Below are positions 48,037 through 60,640 of a stretch of DNA of 64,000 nucleotides, in pieces. Location of the stretch: positions 17,492,062 through 17,556,061 of the forward strand of contig CM055611.1 in assembly GCA_029379385.1 (NCBI GenBank). The letters are read 5' to 3'. Positions within the stretch are counted from its first letter, which is position 1, and each line of letters starts with the position of its first letter. The notes beneath the pieces were generated by a model that was not told where the DNA came from, searched no databases, and saw nothing but the letters and a program-made list of their open reading frames with translations. The translations under genes and the position numbers were made by a program. The stretch is from Quillaja saponaria (Eukaryota > Streptophyta > Magnoliopsida > Fabales > Quillajaceae).

Positions 48037-48390
48037 CTAAATTCGGCTATACCCAGTATGCCTAGGAATACCTACAACTGAAAGCAATCTTGTATCAGCC
48101 ACCTTTAGCTCATCAACATACAAATCTTCTGTATTCCTAACAGCCGCATGAAACCCAACAACTGCAACTGCAACTCCAATCAAAATGGAAACCAAAACAT
48201 TCAACCACACATTTGGTTAGCACCAAAGCCACAATGGTCACAATCCCCAAGCAAACCAATAGAAGGCTTAGGAAGAGAATTAACAACACAATCATAGAAT
48301 AGTTGACGCGAAAGTAACTGAGATTCTTCTTGATGGGTACAGTTGCTTCGCCCAAGCTATCCGGGCGAGTGAAAGACGAAACGGAAAATA

Positions 48391-51300
48391 TGTTACGGGT
48401 AAAATTAGGCTTAGGGTAATCTAGTATTTTGATAGAAGTTGTTAGCGTATGTAAACTCTATTAGGCTTGTAATTAAAGGCATCTTGAATGCTAATCAATG
48501 TTTTGAAACCCGACAGAGAGGTTGACCGGAAAAGCATCCGGGTCCCGAGTCAATTGTCTGGTCAACTCAAGTTGACCCAACAAATAATTTTTTTTTTTTC
48601 TATAACTTATATTATATTATATATATATGAAAAATAAGACAAATAGACCTTGCATATATAAACTAAACACCTGCCAATTAAATAAGGTGTTTCACGCAAG
48701 CAAACTTCATAATTTGTATACAAAGTACAAACATCTAAATAAAATTCTCATAAACTAACATGATCCAAATGAAAATAATGTTTACAAACACAGCATGTAT
48801 TCAACTAATATCATGGATCTTCTTGATAGCAATCTCCGTCATATAGACCATCCTCTTCAACAAATGTAGCCACATCAAGATCATCTTGCATTCCACTTGA
48901 TTCAACATTATTACCACCTATTAATTACACACGAAAACATAAATTGAAATAACTAGTAAGTAGAAACTATCAAATTGTAAAACGAAATCAAAATCTATCA
49001 TGAACTGTGTGCGCAGCTCGTGAGTCCCAATATCATTTATCGGAATAGTAGCATCATCATAAAGCATTTTCTCCAATTCATCAAAATCAAACAAGGTAGA
49101 ATCATCTTCATCCGCTATCTAAAACTCAAACAAATAAATGTATCATATTACTAAAAAGAAACTCTTGGACTTTAAAAATTGCAAGAATAGAAAGAACTCA
49201 AACTCAAAATTTGCTAATTATTAATTATATAACATGCACAACATTAAGAAAAAGGCAGCAGCTTGATCTATGTAAAGCAATACAATTTCCTTGATTACAA
49301 GAAGTTACCTGGTTTATAAATCAAGAACAAAGCTTTTACTGAAGAAAAAAGTAGAGAGTTAGAGACCACCGATGATTGAGGGAGATCCAAAGTTGCAGTT
49401 ACGAGTAGAGTTGGAGGGAGATCCATGGGCAAGGACTCTGTCACTCTGATACCCTTCTTCAGTTCTTGCAGCGGCGTCTTCAAAGGCTAGTCTAAGGCTC
49501 CGATTCTGACTAATATGCTTCGTTTCTTACTTTCTTTGCTGTTTACGCTTTTTTTTTTTCCTTTTCTTTTCCAATTGAACGGGCCAGGTCTATAAAAGTT
49601 CTCTGGGTCAAGAGGGTTGAGTGGGTCTTGGCAGTCCACCCTCTCCTTCGAGTCTTAGGGGTGACATGGCCTAGATTGGTGCCAGGGCTACGGTCTGACC
49701 TGTTGACCTGGCCGGGTCAATCCGGGTCTTAAAAACATTTATTCTAATGGAAATTGGCTGAATGCCATTGTCTTCCCTTTTATTTTCTCTTATTCTCTCT
49801 GAATTTAGAATTCCACCTCAATGATTGAGGGGTTAGTTAGCTAGCGAGTTGCTCTACCTTGGATTCCTGGATTTGCCTTTATCAAGTGGTATTAGAGCTT
49901 CTCTTTCCTTGGCTGTGAATAATCATGATGAATGTGAACATCAATGTTCTTGATAAGAGGTTTGTAGCACTGGAATCAAGAATGAATAACATGGAAGCAA
50001 GATTCATTTCATCACTGCTGAATCAAAGTTATCAAGATCAAGATCTTAAGCAAGATTGTGGAGGGTAGGTAAGATCGAATCGGTAGGATCAAAAGGTCTT
50101 ACAAAATTTTGTAAAATAACTATCAAAATAAGTGTCTATGTTCATAATTTCTACCTTTAAATTGTACTAATTTATGGACTTCCTTTAAAATAAGGAATTC
50201 CTAACAAATCAAATGCACCACAATCAAATTAAATCCTAGTAATAACAAATTTTACCTAACAAATCAAATTTTTTAAAAAAATCATATATATCTTGGTAAA
50301 TTAAATACCTAATCCTAAATGTTCACTTATGAGTTAACATCCTAACTAAAAAACACAAAAGAAATATGATTATAAAATCAGATTAGCAAAAAACTAGTGA
50401 CTGGTTATGGCCAGACTCACTCAAGAATGAAAACCCGAGTTCCAGTCCTTCATTTGTTTTGCAGAAGCAAGTTGGAAGCTGAAACTCTTTGCATTTTCAA
50501 ATTTTGAAGTTGATACTCTTAGCATATTCAACTTTTGAAGTCGAAAACTTGCAATGCAAATTAACCAAGCTTTGCAGATAAGCATCTCTTCGACAGATGT
50601 CCCTCATGATTTCACACTTCTACTACCAATCCCACGATCTCGCTTTTATATTTGGCAGACTTCGATCTTCGGTCTGTTTTAGCTCAATATGGTGGAGGTA
50701 GATCAAAATATAGTACAATCCTATGTGCCAGTGCACAATCTTGACAACCTTGACTAGAATTGAAGGTTAGCATGAATTCATCATTTCAGGAACTAAAGCT
50801 TAGTATGGATTCAAAGTTTCAAATTTTGATGGAAGCCATGGCTTCACTCATAGTGAAAACAATAGAAGTGTGTGGCCCAAGGACTAAAGGGAAGTTACAG
50901 GCAGCTCATAAGAAATTGCTGAGTTTCATACTACCTACCAATTATGGCCTGCCCTCCAATTCACCTATCTCAAGAAGGCTTTAAAAAGAGACTGAAGACT
51001 CTACACTCACTCATCCATCTGATGGATGATATCCTTTCTTTTTATTAGTATGAGGAGACTTGAAAATCTTCGAGTTAGCTAGACCCTACCTCTCTAGTAA
51101 TCTAGTATACTCCTCATCCTTCTTTCCCCTTTCGTTTAGTTCTGTAGTGAGACTTTCTCTAGCTGCTTGCCTCACTCCCTGAGGAAGAGGTTCAAAATGG
51201 AGCTTTGTTTCTATTTCCAAAAGGGAGACGACAGATAGGTTAATCAATGTATGAGAAGGTCCCTTCTAACACTTTTTTGCCCCTTTTTGATTGGTTTTTT

Positions 51301-52183
51301 TGAAAATCTGTTGCTCGCTTCTTAAACCTTGAATCGATCATCAACCCACGAATAGGAATTCCTAGAAGTAGACATTCTTTTCCATTCAATCTCTCGTCAA
51401 CCCCAGCTACACATTTCCCTTTCTTCATTAATTCAATATCTGTCTCGCCTATGAGTGCTATTCTGATGAAGAAGCTGAATTCTAATGAACTTCTACCTGA
51501 CCTTGAACTGATGCAGTTCAAGCAATTTATTTGAAAACTCCATGGAAATAGAAATAAATGGAAGACAAGGATTGGTATACATTAATTAATAGGTCATCCC
51601 ATACTGGTTTTTCAGAGAATTATGCTTTAGATAGTGGCTATGAGACATGAAGATCAAAAAGAATGTCTTCAAGTTGCTAAGATGAAGACTCAAAACTCCT
51701 ATTCAAGGCAAGGAATTCATTAATTCATCAACAAGGGAACTACATCAGCAACAAAGAGAATAAAGATTGAAGTTTTGATGAAACATTTTTGTTACAAGAT
51801 CAAGAGCACTTTCTTTAACTTTCCAGTGACCTCCAACAAAGTTCTAATGGCTTCTCTTGCTGTCATGAGTCTTAAAACTAATCCTTGAGGACATGGAATA
51901 TTTGAAATAGGACCAATTGTTAGGGGTAAAATTGGGCTTGAGGGTAGTTTAATATTTTGATAGTTATTGTTAGTCTCTATAAACTGAATTAGGCTTGTAA
52001 TCAAATGCATCTTGAATCTTAATGAAAATTAGGCTAAAGTCTTTTTCTCTTTCTATGTTTTCTTTATATCTTCCTCCTCATTCTTAAGTTTGAAACTCTC
52101 TTCTAAAGGAAGAGGTTTGCCATAGCCAAGAAGCTTGGCTTGAGTTTTTAGAATTACCCTTTGTTTTAGAATTACTTTCATCA
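48391..52183 (+). mobile_element. LTR retroelement remnant inserted in the PRA1 relic
   Basis: The 5' LTR starts TGTTACGGGTAAAATTAGGC (48391) and the 3' LTR starts TGTTAGGGGTAAAATTGGGC (51919). Each is about 260 bp once an insertion in the 5' LTR (48497-49740) is removed. TGGTATTAGAGC at 49887, just after the 5' LTR, is a slightly changed initiator tRNA-Met primer site. The interior has only gag-like remnants: near 49926 (NVLDKRFVALESRMNNMEAR) and 50770 (SSFQELKLSMDSKFQ). No pol was found. LTR divergence suggests an old insertion. Confidence 0.7.
48497..49740. mobile_element. MULE-like non-autonomous transposon nested in the 5' LTR
   Basis: Ends AATGTTTTGAAACCCG and (reverse complement) AAATGTTTTTAAGACCCG form imperfect inverted repeats. 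Flanks ATGCTAATC and ATTCTAATG agree at 7 of 9 bases, as a Mutator-type 9-bp duplication. Subterminal GTTGACC/GGGTCAA motifs are repeated at both ends. On the minus strand the interior carries exon-like acidic coding pieces: DEDDSTLFDFDELEKMLYDD at ~49050-49125, and after an AG acceptor GMQDDLDVATFVEEDG ending in a stop at ~48817. They may be a transposase tail or a captured host gene. Confidence 0.65.
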
Positions 52184-52315
52184 AATGACCTAATGTGGGC
52201 TGCATGTAGCAAAAGTGGATTTAGAGGTAGCTCTAGCACGAGAGAGAAAGTATGAAGTAGAGGGTATGGAGGTTGAGGGGAAAGAACTGTAATGGGGTGG
52301 TGATGAGGAAGACAT

Positions 52316-53293
52316 TGGGGATGAAAATTCAAAATTTTTGAAGCTTAAAATTACTTAAAACCCAGAAGAGAAAAATGAAAGAGACCCACTTTCTGAATGC
52401 CAAATCAAAATTAATTCAACACCCTAAAATGAAAGAAACAGATCAAGAATGGTAAGTCCATTAGTCCACACAGTTGTCCATGTACCAGTAGAAGATTGAG
52501 CAGCTACCGCAAGCCCTGCTTCCTTAAGCATAACTCCAGGTTGAGGAGTTACTTAGAATGCTGCCAAGCTATCAATGGGAATATCCAAGATTCATCTAAG
52601 ATACATTACAAATAGAATCCGACCCCCTTTCATTTCTTCGTATTTTCTTTCATATTTGATTTATTAATTTCCTTCTATGTGACTTTTTAGGAGTCACCTA
52701 AGTGATGTTGAGATGCACGGTACATAGTTTTCATGATGCAACTTTTTTATTTCATCCTATTGGTATTAGTTCTACTCATCTGAAATAAATATCTTAACAA
52801 TTTGAGAATCTCAATGAATTCCTAAGCTAATTTCTTTTTCTAATCCCCAATTTTATTGTCTTTTTTTAATTTAACCCCGTCCATAATAATATGAATGAGA
52901 CTTCAATTATTTTGTCTAATTTAACTAAAATTCCTTTGTCCGATCTATAAGAGAACTACAAATATTTCTTGAATATTTGGAGTTGTATAAGTGAAGATGA
53001 GTTTATTATTATTATTATTTAGTGAGCATCTTGTATTTCATAGAAACCCTAACAAGTACAAGGACCAAGAGACAAACCGGTGGACTAAGTTTACCTTCAA
53101 AGAGTAATCTTACATACTAAACAGCTGGTTGGAATTTCCAAAGTCCCATTAACTATATATAGGATGTATTGACAATGAGAATCCAGTAAATCAAACCATC
53201 TTTCAATCATCCTTCTCCTCCCCACATCCTCAACCGAATAGATTGCCTTTTCATGTTCAAATCAACTCAACCTTACATTTTCCTTCAAATGAC
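52316..53293. other. Spacer before HyPRP unit 2
   Basis: No gene recognised up to about 53050. From there the sequence aligns with the PSF2 3' flank at 44440 (shared CTTCAAAGAGTAATCTTA). Confidence 0.5.
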
Positions 53294-54417
53294 CAAGAAA
53301 ATGCCAGATGAGTGGAGGAAGAGTACGTTGATCCCAATTTATAAGAATAAATGAGATATTCAAAGTTGTTCGAATTATTGAGGAATAAAACTTATTACCT
53401 ATACAATGAAACTGTGGGAGAGAGTGATTGAGCGTAGGCTTAGGAATTAAACTTTAGTTTCTGTGAATCAATTTGGCTTTATGCTAGGAAGATTTACGAT
53501 GGAGGCTGTTTTTTTACTTAGGAGATTAATGGAGAAATATAGAGAAAAGAAAAAGGATCTTCACATGGTCTTTATTGATTTAGAAAAGTGTCAAGACAAG
53601 TCTTGTGATAGGTACTCGAGAAGAAGAAGGTCCCAACTAAATATGTAGAAGTTATTAAAGATATGTATGAGGGAGTAATGACTAAGGTGCGAACCGTAAA
53701 TGGTATGACTGGAGAGTTCCCAATCACGATAGGTGTTCACAAAGGTTCATCTTTAAGTCCTTACCTATTTGCTTTAATCATGGAAAAACTTACCTATAAT
53801 ATTCAAGATAGGGCTCCATGGTGCATGTTTAGGGTCATTTATACAAAAAGATGGTGCAATTGAGCATGATGTAAACCATAGGATCAAGGCAGGGTGGGTA
53901 AAATGGCGGAGTGCTTAGGGAGTTTTATGTGATTCTAAAATCCCGAATAGATTGAAAGGAAAATTTTATAAGTCGGCAGTGAGACCAGCTATGCTGTATG
54001 GTACCGAATGTTGGGCAGTTAAAAAGCAACATTCGCATAAGATGGGAGTAGCCGAAATGAGAATGTTGAGATGGTTGACAGGACATACAAGAAAGGATAG
54101 AATAAGGAATGAGGAGATTCGTAATAAGGTGGAAGTAGCACCTATTGAGCAGAAAATGAGGGAGAATCGTCTACATTGGTTTGGACACATCCAACGTCGG
54201 TCAATGGATGCAGTAGTTAAGCAAGATGACTTGGTTCAGGTGCCAGGTGTTAGATGGGGAAAGGGGAGATAGAAACTTATATAGGGGGCAGTCATCGAGA
54301 AAGATATGGCTGTGTTAGGGATTATTGAAAATGTTGTCTCGGATCGATGCGAATGGAGGAAAAGGATTTATATAGCCGACCCCAACTAGTTTGAAATTTT
54401 AAGGCTTAGTTGAGTGG
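53294..54417 (+). mobile_element. Internally deleted LINE
   Basis: Inserted into unit 2 between CCTTCAAATGAC and CTATACTCTGG, which are contiguous at 44704-44725. The reverse transcriptase reading order is [66 protein letters not shown], then [15 protein letters not shown] and RWLTGHTRKDRIRNEEIRNK. The catalytic FADD region is deleted near 53828, and stops and frameshifts are present. It is very close to the LINE at 40963 over the shared 3' part. Confidence 0.9.
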
Positions 54418-55648
54418 AGACTATACTCTGGTGAAATAAATGACTTAATCCACTTCCTGAGCAATTTAGGATTTATGGGAAATGACTCTCTGTTTTGTTG
54501 CATAAGATTTTGTAAGCTTTCAATGAAACAAAACCAGAGAGTGTGGTCTGGAACTGAGATACGAGAAAAGCTGGTGAAGTAACATGCAGTAACAATTTTT
54601 GTCCATATAACCTAATATGGATACCACTTATACAAAAAAAAAACAAAAAAAAAGATTGAGAAATTTTAGAATAATTTGGTCCTTCTGACTTACAATGTCC
54701 ACAAAAAACATTATTTAGTCGTTCCATTAATTCCTATTCTGCTTCTCCATTTCCCTCCCTCCCAAATTTGAAAAACAAAATTAAATATAACATGAATGAC
54801 ACATTTTAGAATTACTGGTATAATTATTTTTTAAATAAATAAAAATGAGATCTAGAAGCTCACAAAGCTATGTTTGTTAGTCAAAGATGAACTCTTGTGC
54901 ATGCAATTCATGGTGCGATTTTAAGCCTTAAACTAACTGATACTTGATCGTGTAGAACCGTTCCTTCACTCATGAAATGGTTCCTTTTACGTTGGAGTAC
55001 AGATGATAACGATGCATAAAAGCAATTAGCAATTTGAAGTCAACTTTTGCCAATACTTATTGTAATCATCTAAACAAACAAAATTAGCCACTTTTGTGTG
55101 CATCAACTTCACATTAGAGAATCTAGTCAATTTATGCCTATTTTAACTAATTAATTTTTCTGATTTGATAATATATTTTGATTATTTATTTTGAAACAAA
55201 AAATGTTTATAAAAAATTTATTTCACCTGACCTCCTCAAAATGTTAAACTATAAAATCACGAAAGAAAGTATTCCTTCATTATTTTATATAATTCACAAT
55301 ATATTATATAAAATCACTTACTAAAATTAATTCCACTCTTCACAAATTAATAAGTCCTAGTTAATTAGGTAGGGTTTACATATAATATAAAAATATACTA
55401 ATTTTATTTTTGAGTGAAAGTAGTACCCTCAAATAAATTGAAGTATTTATTATGCAACCTTCCTTTGAAAGTTAAAAGTACCAAATATATGTATTATATA
55501 GATGTTACTTATATTTAATATTTAGAGCAATGGACATGAGATATTGTTTTGTCAAATTTCAGGTTGTGCAACTTTTGTACGCGGTTTTTGCTATAATTAT
55601 TTATAATTTATTATTTATTAAACACATAAAAAAACCACAATCTCCACC

Positions 55649-55656
55649 TATAAATA
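55649..55656 (+). promoter_or_regulatory. TATA box of HyPRP unit 2 (truncated gene)
   Basis: TATAAATA 102 bp before the ATG, in the shared block followed by CCTTAGCAAACT. Confidence 0.7.
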
Positions 55657-55750
55657 CCTTAGCAAACTTGTTCATTTTTCATCACTCACTAAACATTCTC
55701 TCTAATTAAATTAATTTTAGCCAATAAGTAGCTCAGAAACTGTTCGACAA

Positions 55751-55927
55751 ATGGCTTCAAAGACTCTTGTATCCACTGCCCTTTTCCTCTCCCTGAACCT
55801 CATCTTCTTCACCATGGTTAGCTCCACCAATGTCCCTTGCCCACCTCCTCCAAAATCAAATGATCAGACTATTTTGGTCCTTATTTGCACAAAATATGAA
55901 ACATTGCCCGACAGCTGCAGTTTATAG
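55751..55927 (+). pseudogene. Truncated HyPRP, unit 2
   Basis: The ATG, signal peptide and [11 protein letters not shown] match unit 1 almost exactly for 42 codons. The sequence then switches at about 55878 to the upstream spacer of the next unit, and the frame ends after 58 codons with ILVLICTKYETLPDSCSL-stop. The proline-rich repeats and the 8CM domain are absent. The promoter block and TATA box are intact, so a short secreted peptide could still be expressed. The junction is a tandem-unit boundary rather than a point mutation. Confidence 0.85.
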
Positions 55928-56746
55928 AAAAAGACCATTCTTATAAGTTATAAACTACACAATGTTCACAAAAACATTATTTGGTATTTCAATCAATTCC
56001 TATTACTCTTAAAATTGATTTCTAAATAAATAAAAATTAGAACTAGAAGCTCACAAAGATATCTTAGTTAGTCAAATATTAACTCTTGTGCATGAAATTC
56101 GTGGTGCGACTTCAAGCCTTTTACACAAGTTGATACTTGATCGGCAAGCATTGCTCCTCCGCTCATAAAAGCAATTTTGCAACTTCAAGTCAACTTTTGC
56201 GGACATCTAGAGTTACCATCAAATAGGAACACTTTCTTCAATCATGTAAACAAACAAAATTAGCCACCTTTTTTGTCGACCACCTTCACATTATGTATAT
56301 CTCGGGGATACGATGTCAAAGTAAAAAATTCATACAAATTTTACTTCGAAATTTCAAATCTAGAAAATCATTGAAAGAGAGTATTTCTTCATTATTCTTA
56401 TTTTTCATATATGAAAAAAATAAATATATTTGATATTTCATTATTCTTATGCAACTTTCCACTTTCCTTAATTTGTTAAAAATGCCAAATATGTATAGAT
56501 ATTATTTATATTTAATATTTAGAGCAATGTATACATGAGATATTATTTTGCCAAATTGAGACAGACTTGACATTTTAACAACTGCATATCACTCCAAATT
56601 CCATATGCGCCGAAGTCTTATCCCTCCATACATGTTGAAATTTCAGGTTGTGCAACTTATGTACTCCACATGGTTTTTGTAATAATATTTCTAACTTATT
56701 ATTTATTAAATACATAAAAAAAAACAAAAAAACCACAATCCCCATC

Positions 56747-56754
56747 TATAAATA
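56747..56754 (+). promoter_or_regulatory. TATA box of HyPRP unit 3
   Basis: TATAAATA 101 bp before the ATG in the shared block. Confidence 0.75.
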
Positions 56755-56847
56755 CCTTAGCAAACTTGTTCATTTTCATCACTTGCAAAACAATCTCTCT
56801 AATTAAACTACTTTAAGCTAGTAAGTAGTTCACAAACTGTTCGATAA

Positions 56848-57366
56848 ATGGCTTCAAAGACTCTTGTATCCACTACCCTTCTCCTCTCCCTTCTCCTCAT
56901 CTTCTTCACCATGGTTCGCTCCACCAATGTCCCTTGCCCACCTCCTCCTAAATCAAATGGTCACAATAACCCACCTGCTACCACCCCTTCTACTAAACCA
57001 CCAGCCACCCCTACCACCCCTTCTACTAAACCACCATCAACCCCTACTACCCCTTCTACTAAACCACCAGCCACCCCTGCTACCCCTGCCACCCCGGCCA
57101 TTAAGCCTTGTCCTGTGGACGCACTTAAGTTGGGTGCGTGTGCCAATGTGTTGGGTGGTTTGCTAAACCCTGTACTTGGGAAACCACCAAAGGAACCTTG
57201 CTGCGGCCTCATTCGTGGTCTTGTTGATCTTGATGCTGCCGTTTGCCTTTGCACCGCCGTTAAAGCTAATATCCTTGGTATAATCAATCTTAACATACCA
57301 GTTGACTTGAGCTTGTTGCTTAACTACTGTGGAAAGGGGACGCCCTCTGGTTTTCAGTGTTCTTAA
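56848..57366 (+). CDS. Hybrid proline-rich protein, unit 3
   Basis: Single exon, 172 aa. The signal peptide is about residues 1-26. The proline-rich part (42-86) has three to four 11-residue repeats ([22 protein letters not shown]) and a [13 protein letters not shown] end. The 8CM domain has cysteines at 88, 98, 118, 119, 133, 135, 161 and 171. Its 8CM is identical in protein sequence to unit 4 and differs from unit 1 (Asp for Glu in LVDLDAAVC, Gly-Gly in VLGGLLNP). It is predicted to be a cell-wall secreted lipid-transfer-like protein. The near-identical 3' flank to unit 4 points to very recent duplication or gene conversion. Confidence 0.93.
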   Translation: MASKTLVSTTLLLSLLLIFFTMVRSTNVPCPPPPKSNGHNNPPATTPSTKPPATPTTPSTKPPSTPTTPSTKPPATPATPATPAIKPCPVDALKLGACANVLGGLLNPVLGKPPKEPCCGLIRGLVDLDAAVCLCTAVKANILGIINLNIPVDLSLLLNYCGKGTPSGFQCS

Positions 57367-60300
57367 TCTTAACTACTATCACTTAATTATGTTATGTTCC
57401 ATTCACGAGTTTCCTTTTGTAATTTCCGCCATTTTCATTAGTGTTTTGCTTTTGATTCTAGCAGCCTGCTTGGATTGTGTCAATAAGTATTTCACAGTTG
57501 ATTTTACTATTATTTGATGGTCATGGAGGTAGCCTTAATAACCTTCTTGATCCATCATGTTCTGTATTTCTATGTAATATCATCTGATCCGAAATGAAAT
57601 GATAGATAAATTTTCAGTCAAGTATTAATTTTTCTTTCTTTTTATGAATTTCTTTGATTATTCAATTAGTAACACAGTTTAAGCTTACTCTAAAAGTGCT
57701 TTTCTTACAAGTACAAACTCAAGCTATTTAAATCAAACAGGTCTAGTGATTTGGAATTTTGGATAATGGTCTTTCTGTAGAAATTTAATTGGGTAGTATA
57801 TTTTTATAAGAGTGGGATAAAGGTACTCGTTAAATTAAAAATAAAATTAATATTTGATTAGTTTACAAATCTATAGTAATAGATCATAATACATTAGTCC
57901 ATTAGTCACACTTAAATAAAATCAATATTTGGTAGTAAATCGTAGAATTCTTAATTATTTAGTTGAGAATCAACTGACTTCAGTCCATCAGTCCAACTAA
58001 GCCCATTGTATATTGTAGTCATGTTTTGAGCACACTCTCTTACAAAGAGTTACAATGTGTTTGGAACAAGATAAAAAATAGAGTTTATTTCATTTTAGAT
58101 GTGCCACCCACCTCTAATTCCATCTATTGCAGTGGGTTATCAATTTTTCATTTATAACACTAAATGAAAAGAAGAAACTGAAAAGAAAAAAGAAAAAACC
58201 TTCGGATCTTTCAAGAAGCAAAGAATGAAAAGTTTATGAAATTAAAGGCTTTTTGTGCTTGAGAGTTGAGACATGATTTCTTCTATTCATCCATTTGGCC
58301 TTTGCATTAAATTTTCGCGAGGTTGAAACCAATATGCAAGCAAGGGAGAACAAAATAATAATAATAATTAATAAAAACAAAAAACAAAAACAACCGAGAA
58401 CAGAGAAGAACAGATTGCGATTGTGAGTCTGAGAAGGATAAAAGTTTGTTTGACTTTTAATTGTTAGGGTTTCTTTTAAGAGTTTCAGATTTGTTTTATT
58501 GGATTGTATCTTAATTGGATAGGTTTGTTAGTATTGGACTCTAGGCTTGCGCTGGGATAATACATAACAATACTCAATTTGTCAGTTTGGTTAATTCTAC
58601 ATTAATTGTCCATATAATTCATACTTAGCCTTATAACCTAACATGGATACGATAGAATACACTTGCACAAAATAAATAAATAAATTTGAGACATGTTAGA
58701 CTAACGTGGTCCTTATTTGCACAAAATAGGAAACACCAGTGTGGTATCCCGGGTAGCACGGGCAGAGCTTATAATTATGAGAAGTTTGCTATTTGAGCCT
58801 AAGATGGGTGCACAAAGTTATTATATCAACTTGTCAATATCACTGTATCAACATAAATTTAAATTTTAAATTCATAATACTTTCTTATAAATTTAACAAT
58901 TTTATTTTATTTATTAAATTTTTTGTGTTGTGTGTATTTTTTATATATTTCATTTTATTTTTATAAATTTGTTATAAAATTATTTACTTCTAAATTATCT
59001 CAACCCAATGCAATAAACATGTTAATTTATTTTATATTTTATATTTTATTTCTTAAAATTATCAATTGACTTCGTTAAAATATAATTCAAACATTTTAGA
59101 AGCAAATTTTACATGTTTGTCATTTTTAGTTTTTGTTTTTTTAAAAGGAAAAAAGAAAAAAAGAAAAGAAGAAGTAAAGTTTGCAATAAATATTAGTTAA
59201 ATATATAGTTTTAAAAAAAGAAGAACTAAAGTCTTAAAATAATATTTATTAGATGTGATTACAATTTTAGAGATTTTAAGAGTTACCTCAAAAACTTTAA
59301 TAAACGTGAAAAATTATCACCTAATCAAGTTGTAAAGAAAGTGAGAGGTTTAAATTTTTTAAATAACATTCAATATTAGATATGATTACAATTTTGAGAG
59401 ATTTTATGAGTTACCTGAAAAACTGTAGTAGATACGAAAAATATCATCTAATGAAATTTTGTATTAATTTCAATATAGAAAAGTTTGAATTTTTTTTCAC
59501 GAGAAAAAAGTTTGCAATGTTTTCCTGTAATTGAAAATTAATGTACATCTTTAAATATGATTTGGATTTTGAAATTTTTTAGGAATTACGTGAAATTTTT
59601 AATAAATAAGAGAAAATCATTACCAATTAAGTTATGTATTAACTTCAATATAGAATTGTTTGATTTTTTATTTTATTTTTTTAGAAAAAAAGATTTATTC
59701 CTCATGCTTTGCACTAGCTACTTTATTTTAAATTTATATTTTTTATAATTCAAGAATATTTTTCAATTTATGAGATTATAATTTAAATACATTATATTGT
59801 TTTTTTTCATTTTATTTATGAATATTTTTTATGTCGGTATTTTATATGTTTTATTTTAACATAACTAATTTTAAATTATTTATTTTAAGAAAGAATAATT
59901 TTTATGAGTATAAATCATATTCATAGCCTTGTCATTTAAATAAATTTGAATGGTGAATGAAAATTTTGAACCAAACTTTTTTGTAAGGAGAAATGAAGCA
60001 AAGAGTTCATTAGAAAATATTAAAATATAATTATTAATATAGAAAAGATGCATGGGTCACTTTTACTCTCTTAGAGATACACAACTCTACTGACAAATCC
60101 CAATAGCCTGATGTTCTATGTTTGTCAGTTGTCCAATTTGGCATGATTCCAATTGTGAAATGGTCGATAGTTCGTTCTCTCTCACTAGATTTGAGCGACC
60201 CAAAAGTATCTATCTTATCTTCTTTCACTTTGCCTTCACATAATTTTGGTTATCCAAAATTCTTTATTTGCTACTAATCATGATCACAATTATCAGGCAA

Positions 60301-60640
60301 TCTTGGCAATCTTCTAACTGACCAAGGCAATCCTCCAAGTGAACAACTTTCATTCTTCTGTACCATAACTGCTGATGTCATCTTAACAACTACTATTTGT
60401 ATGTAGAGATATATTGGCAGGAAGGTAAAGAATGATCATAATTATAATGTTCAATTTCTGTTGAATAAAGACAAAAAGTCAAATAATTGGAAGAGACTTG
60501 AGAAAAAGAGAGTTATAATATAGTATTTTTTATTAGAATTCATAGAGGCATAAGTTTAGGTAATTGTTATTGACAACTAATAAAAAAATAAAGGATTTGA
60601 GAAGAAAAAGTGAAATGAGAAACGCTTCACTTGTATCGAC
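57367..60640. other. Unit 3 flank and AT-rich spacer to unit 4
   Basis: To about 59097 this is unit-3 flank, including a half MITE end (TGTGTTTGGAACAAGATAAA near 58050). 59100-60640 is AT-rich DNA not repeated elsewhere in the window; no gene is seen. Confidence 0.55.

Larger units (their letters stand above)
48037..52315 (-). pseudogene. PRA1 family protein pseudogene split by an LTR element
   Basis: Read on the minus strand, 52315-52184 starts MSSSSPPHYSSFPS and continues SYFLSRARATSKSTFAT. From 48390, after the inserted element, it reads FSSF-like SSFTRPDSLGEATVPIKKN, LSYFRVNYSMIVLLILFLSL, then GIVTIVALVLT, and a tail NTEDLYVDELKVADTRLLSV ending IPRHTGYSRI-stop. This is the order of plant PRA1 (prenylated Rab acceptor), a small endomembrane protein that binds prenylated Rab GTPases. 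The central part with the WHP...WFFLYF hydrophobic segment is deleted, and there are frameshifts in the N-terminal third and near the end. Confidence 0.85.
53050..55877 (+). repeat. HyPRP unit 2 (second copy of 44440-46250)
   Basis: Aligns in order with the PSF2 3' flank and HyPRP unit 1: CTTCAAAGAGTAATCTTA, then (after a LINE insertion) CTATACTCTGGTGAAA, TCTTGTGCATGCAATTC[GA]TGG, the TATA block, then the first 42 codons of HyPRP, where it ends abruptly. Unit 3 begins at once, with the sequence found at 44890-44990 and 54670-54730. Confidence 0.8.
55878..59097 (+). repeat. HyPRP unit 3
   Basis: Begins with spacer similar to 44890 and 54670, contains the HyPRP gene at 56848 and runs through a 3' flank (AT-rich, with CCCGGGTAGCACGGGCAGAG at 58748) that is almost identical to 62056-63785. 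Confidence 0.8.

Noticed and set aside
50060..50745. Possible extra insertion between similar GTGGAGG motifs within the LTR element
   Set aside because: Flanking GTGGAGG repeats suggest an insertion, but the ends show no inverted repeat and the interior has no recognisable content.
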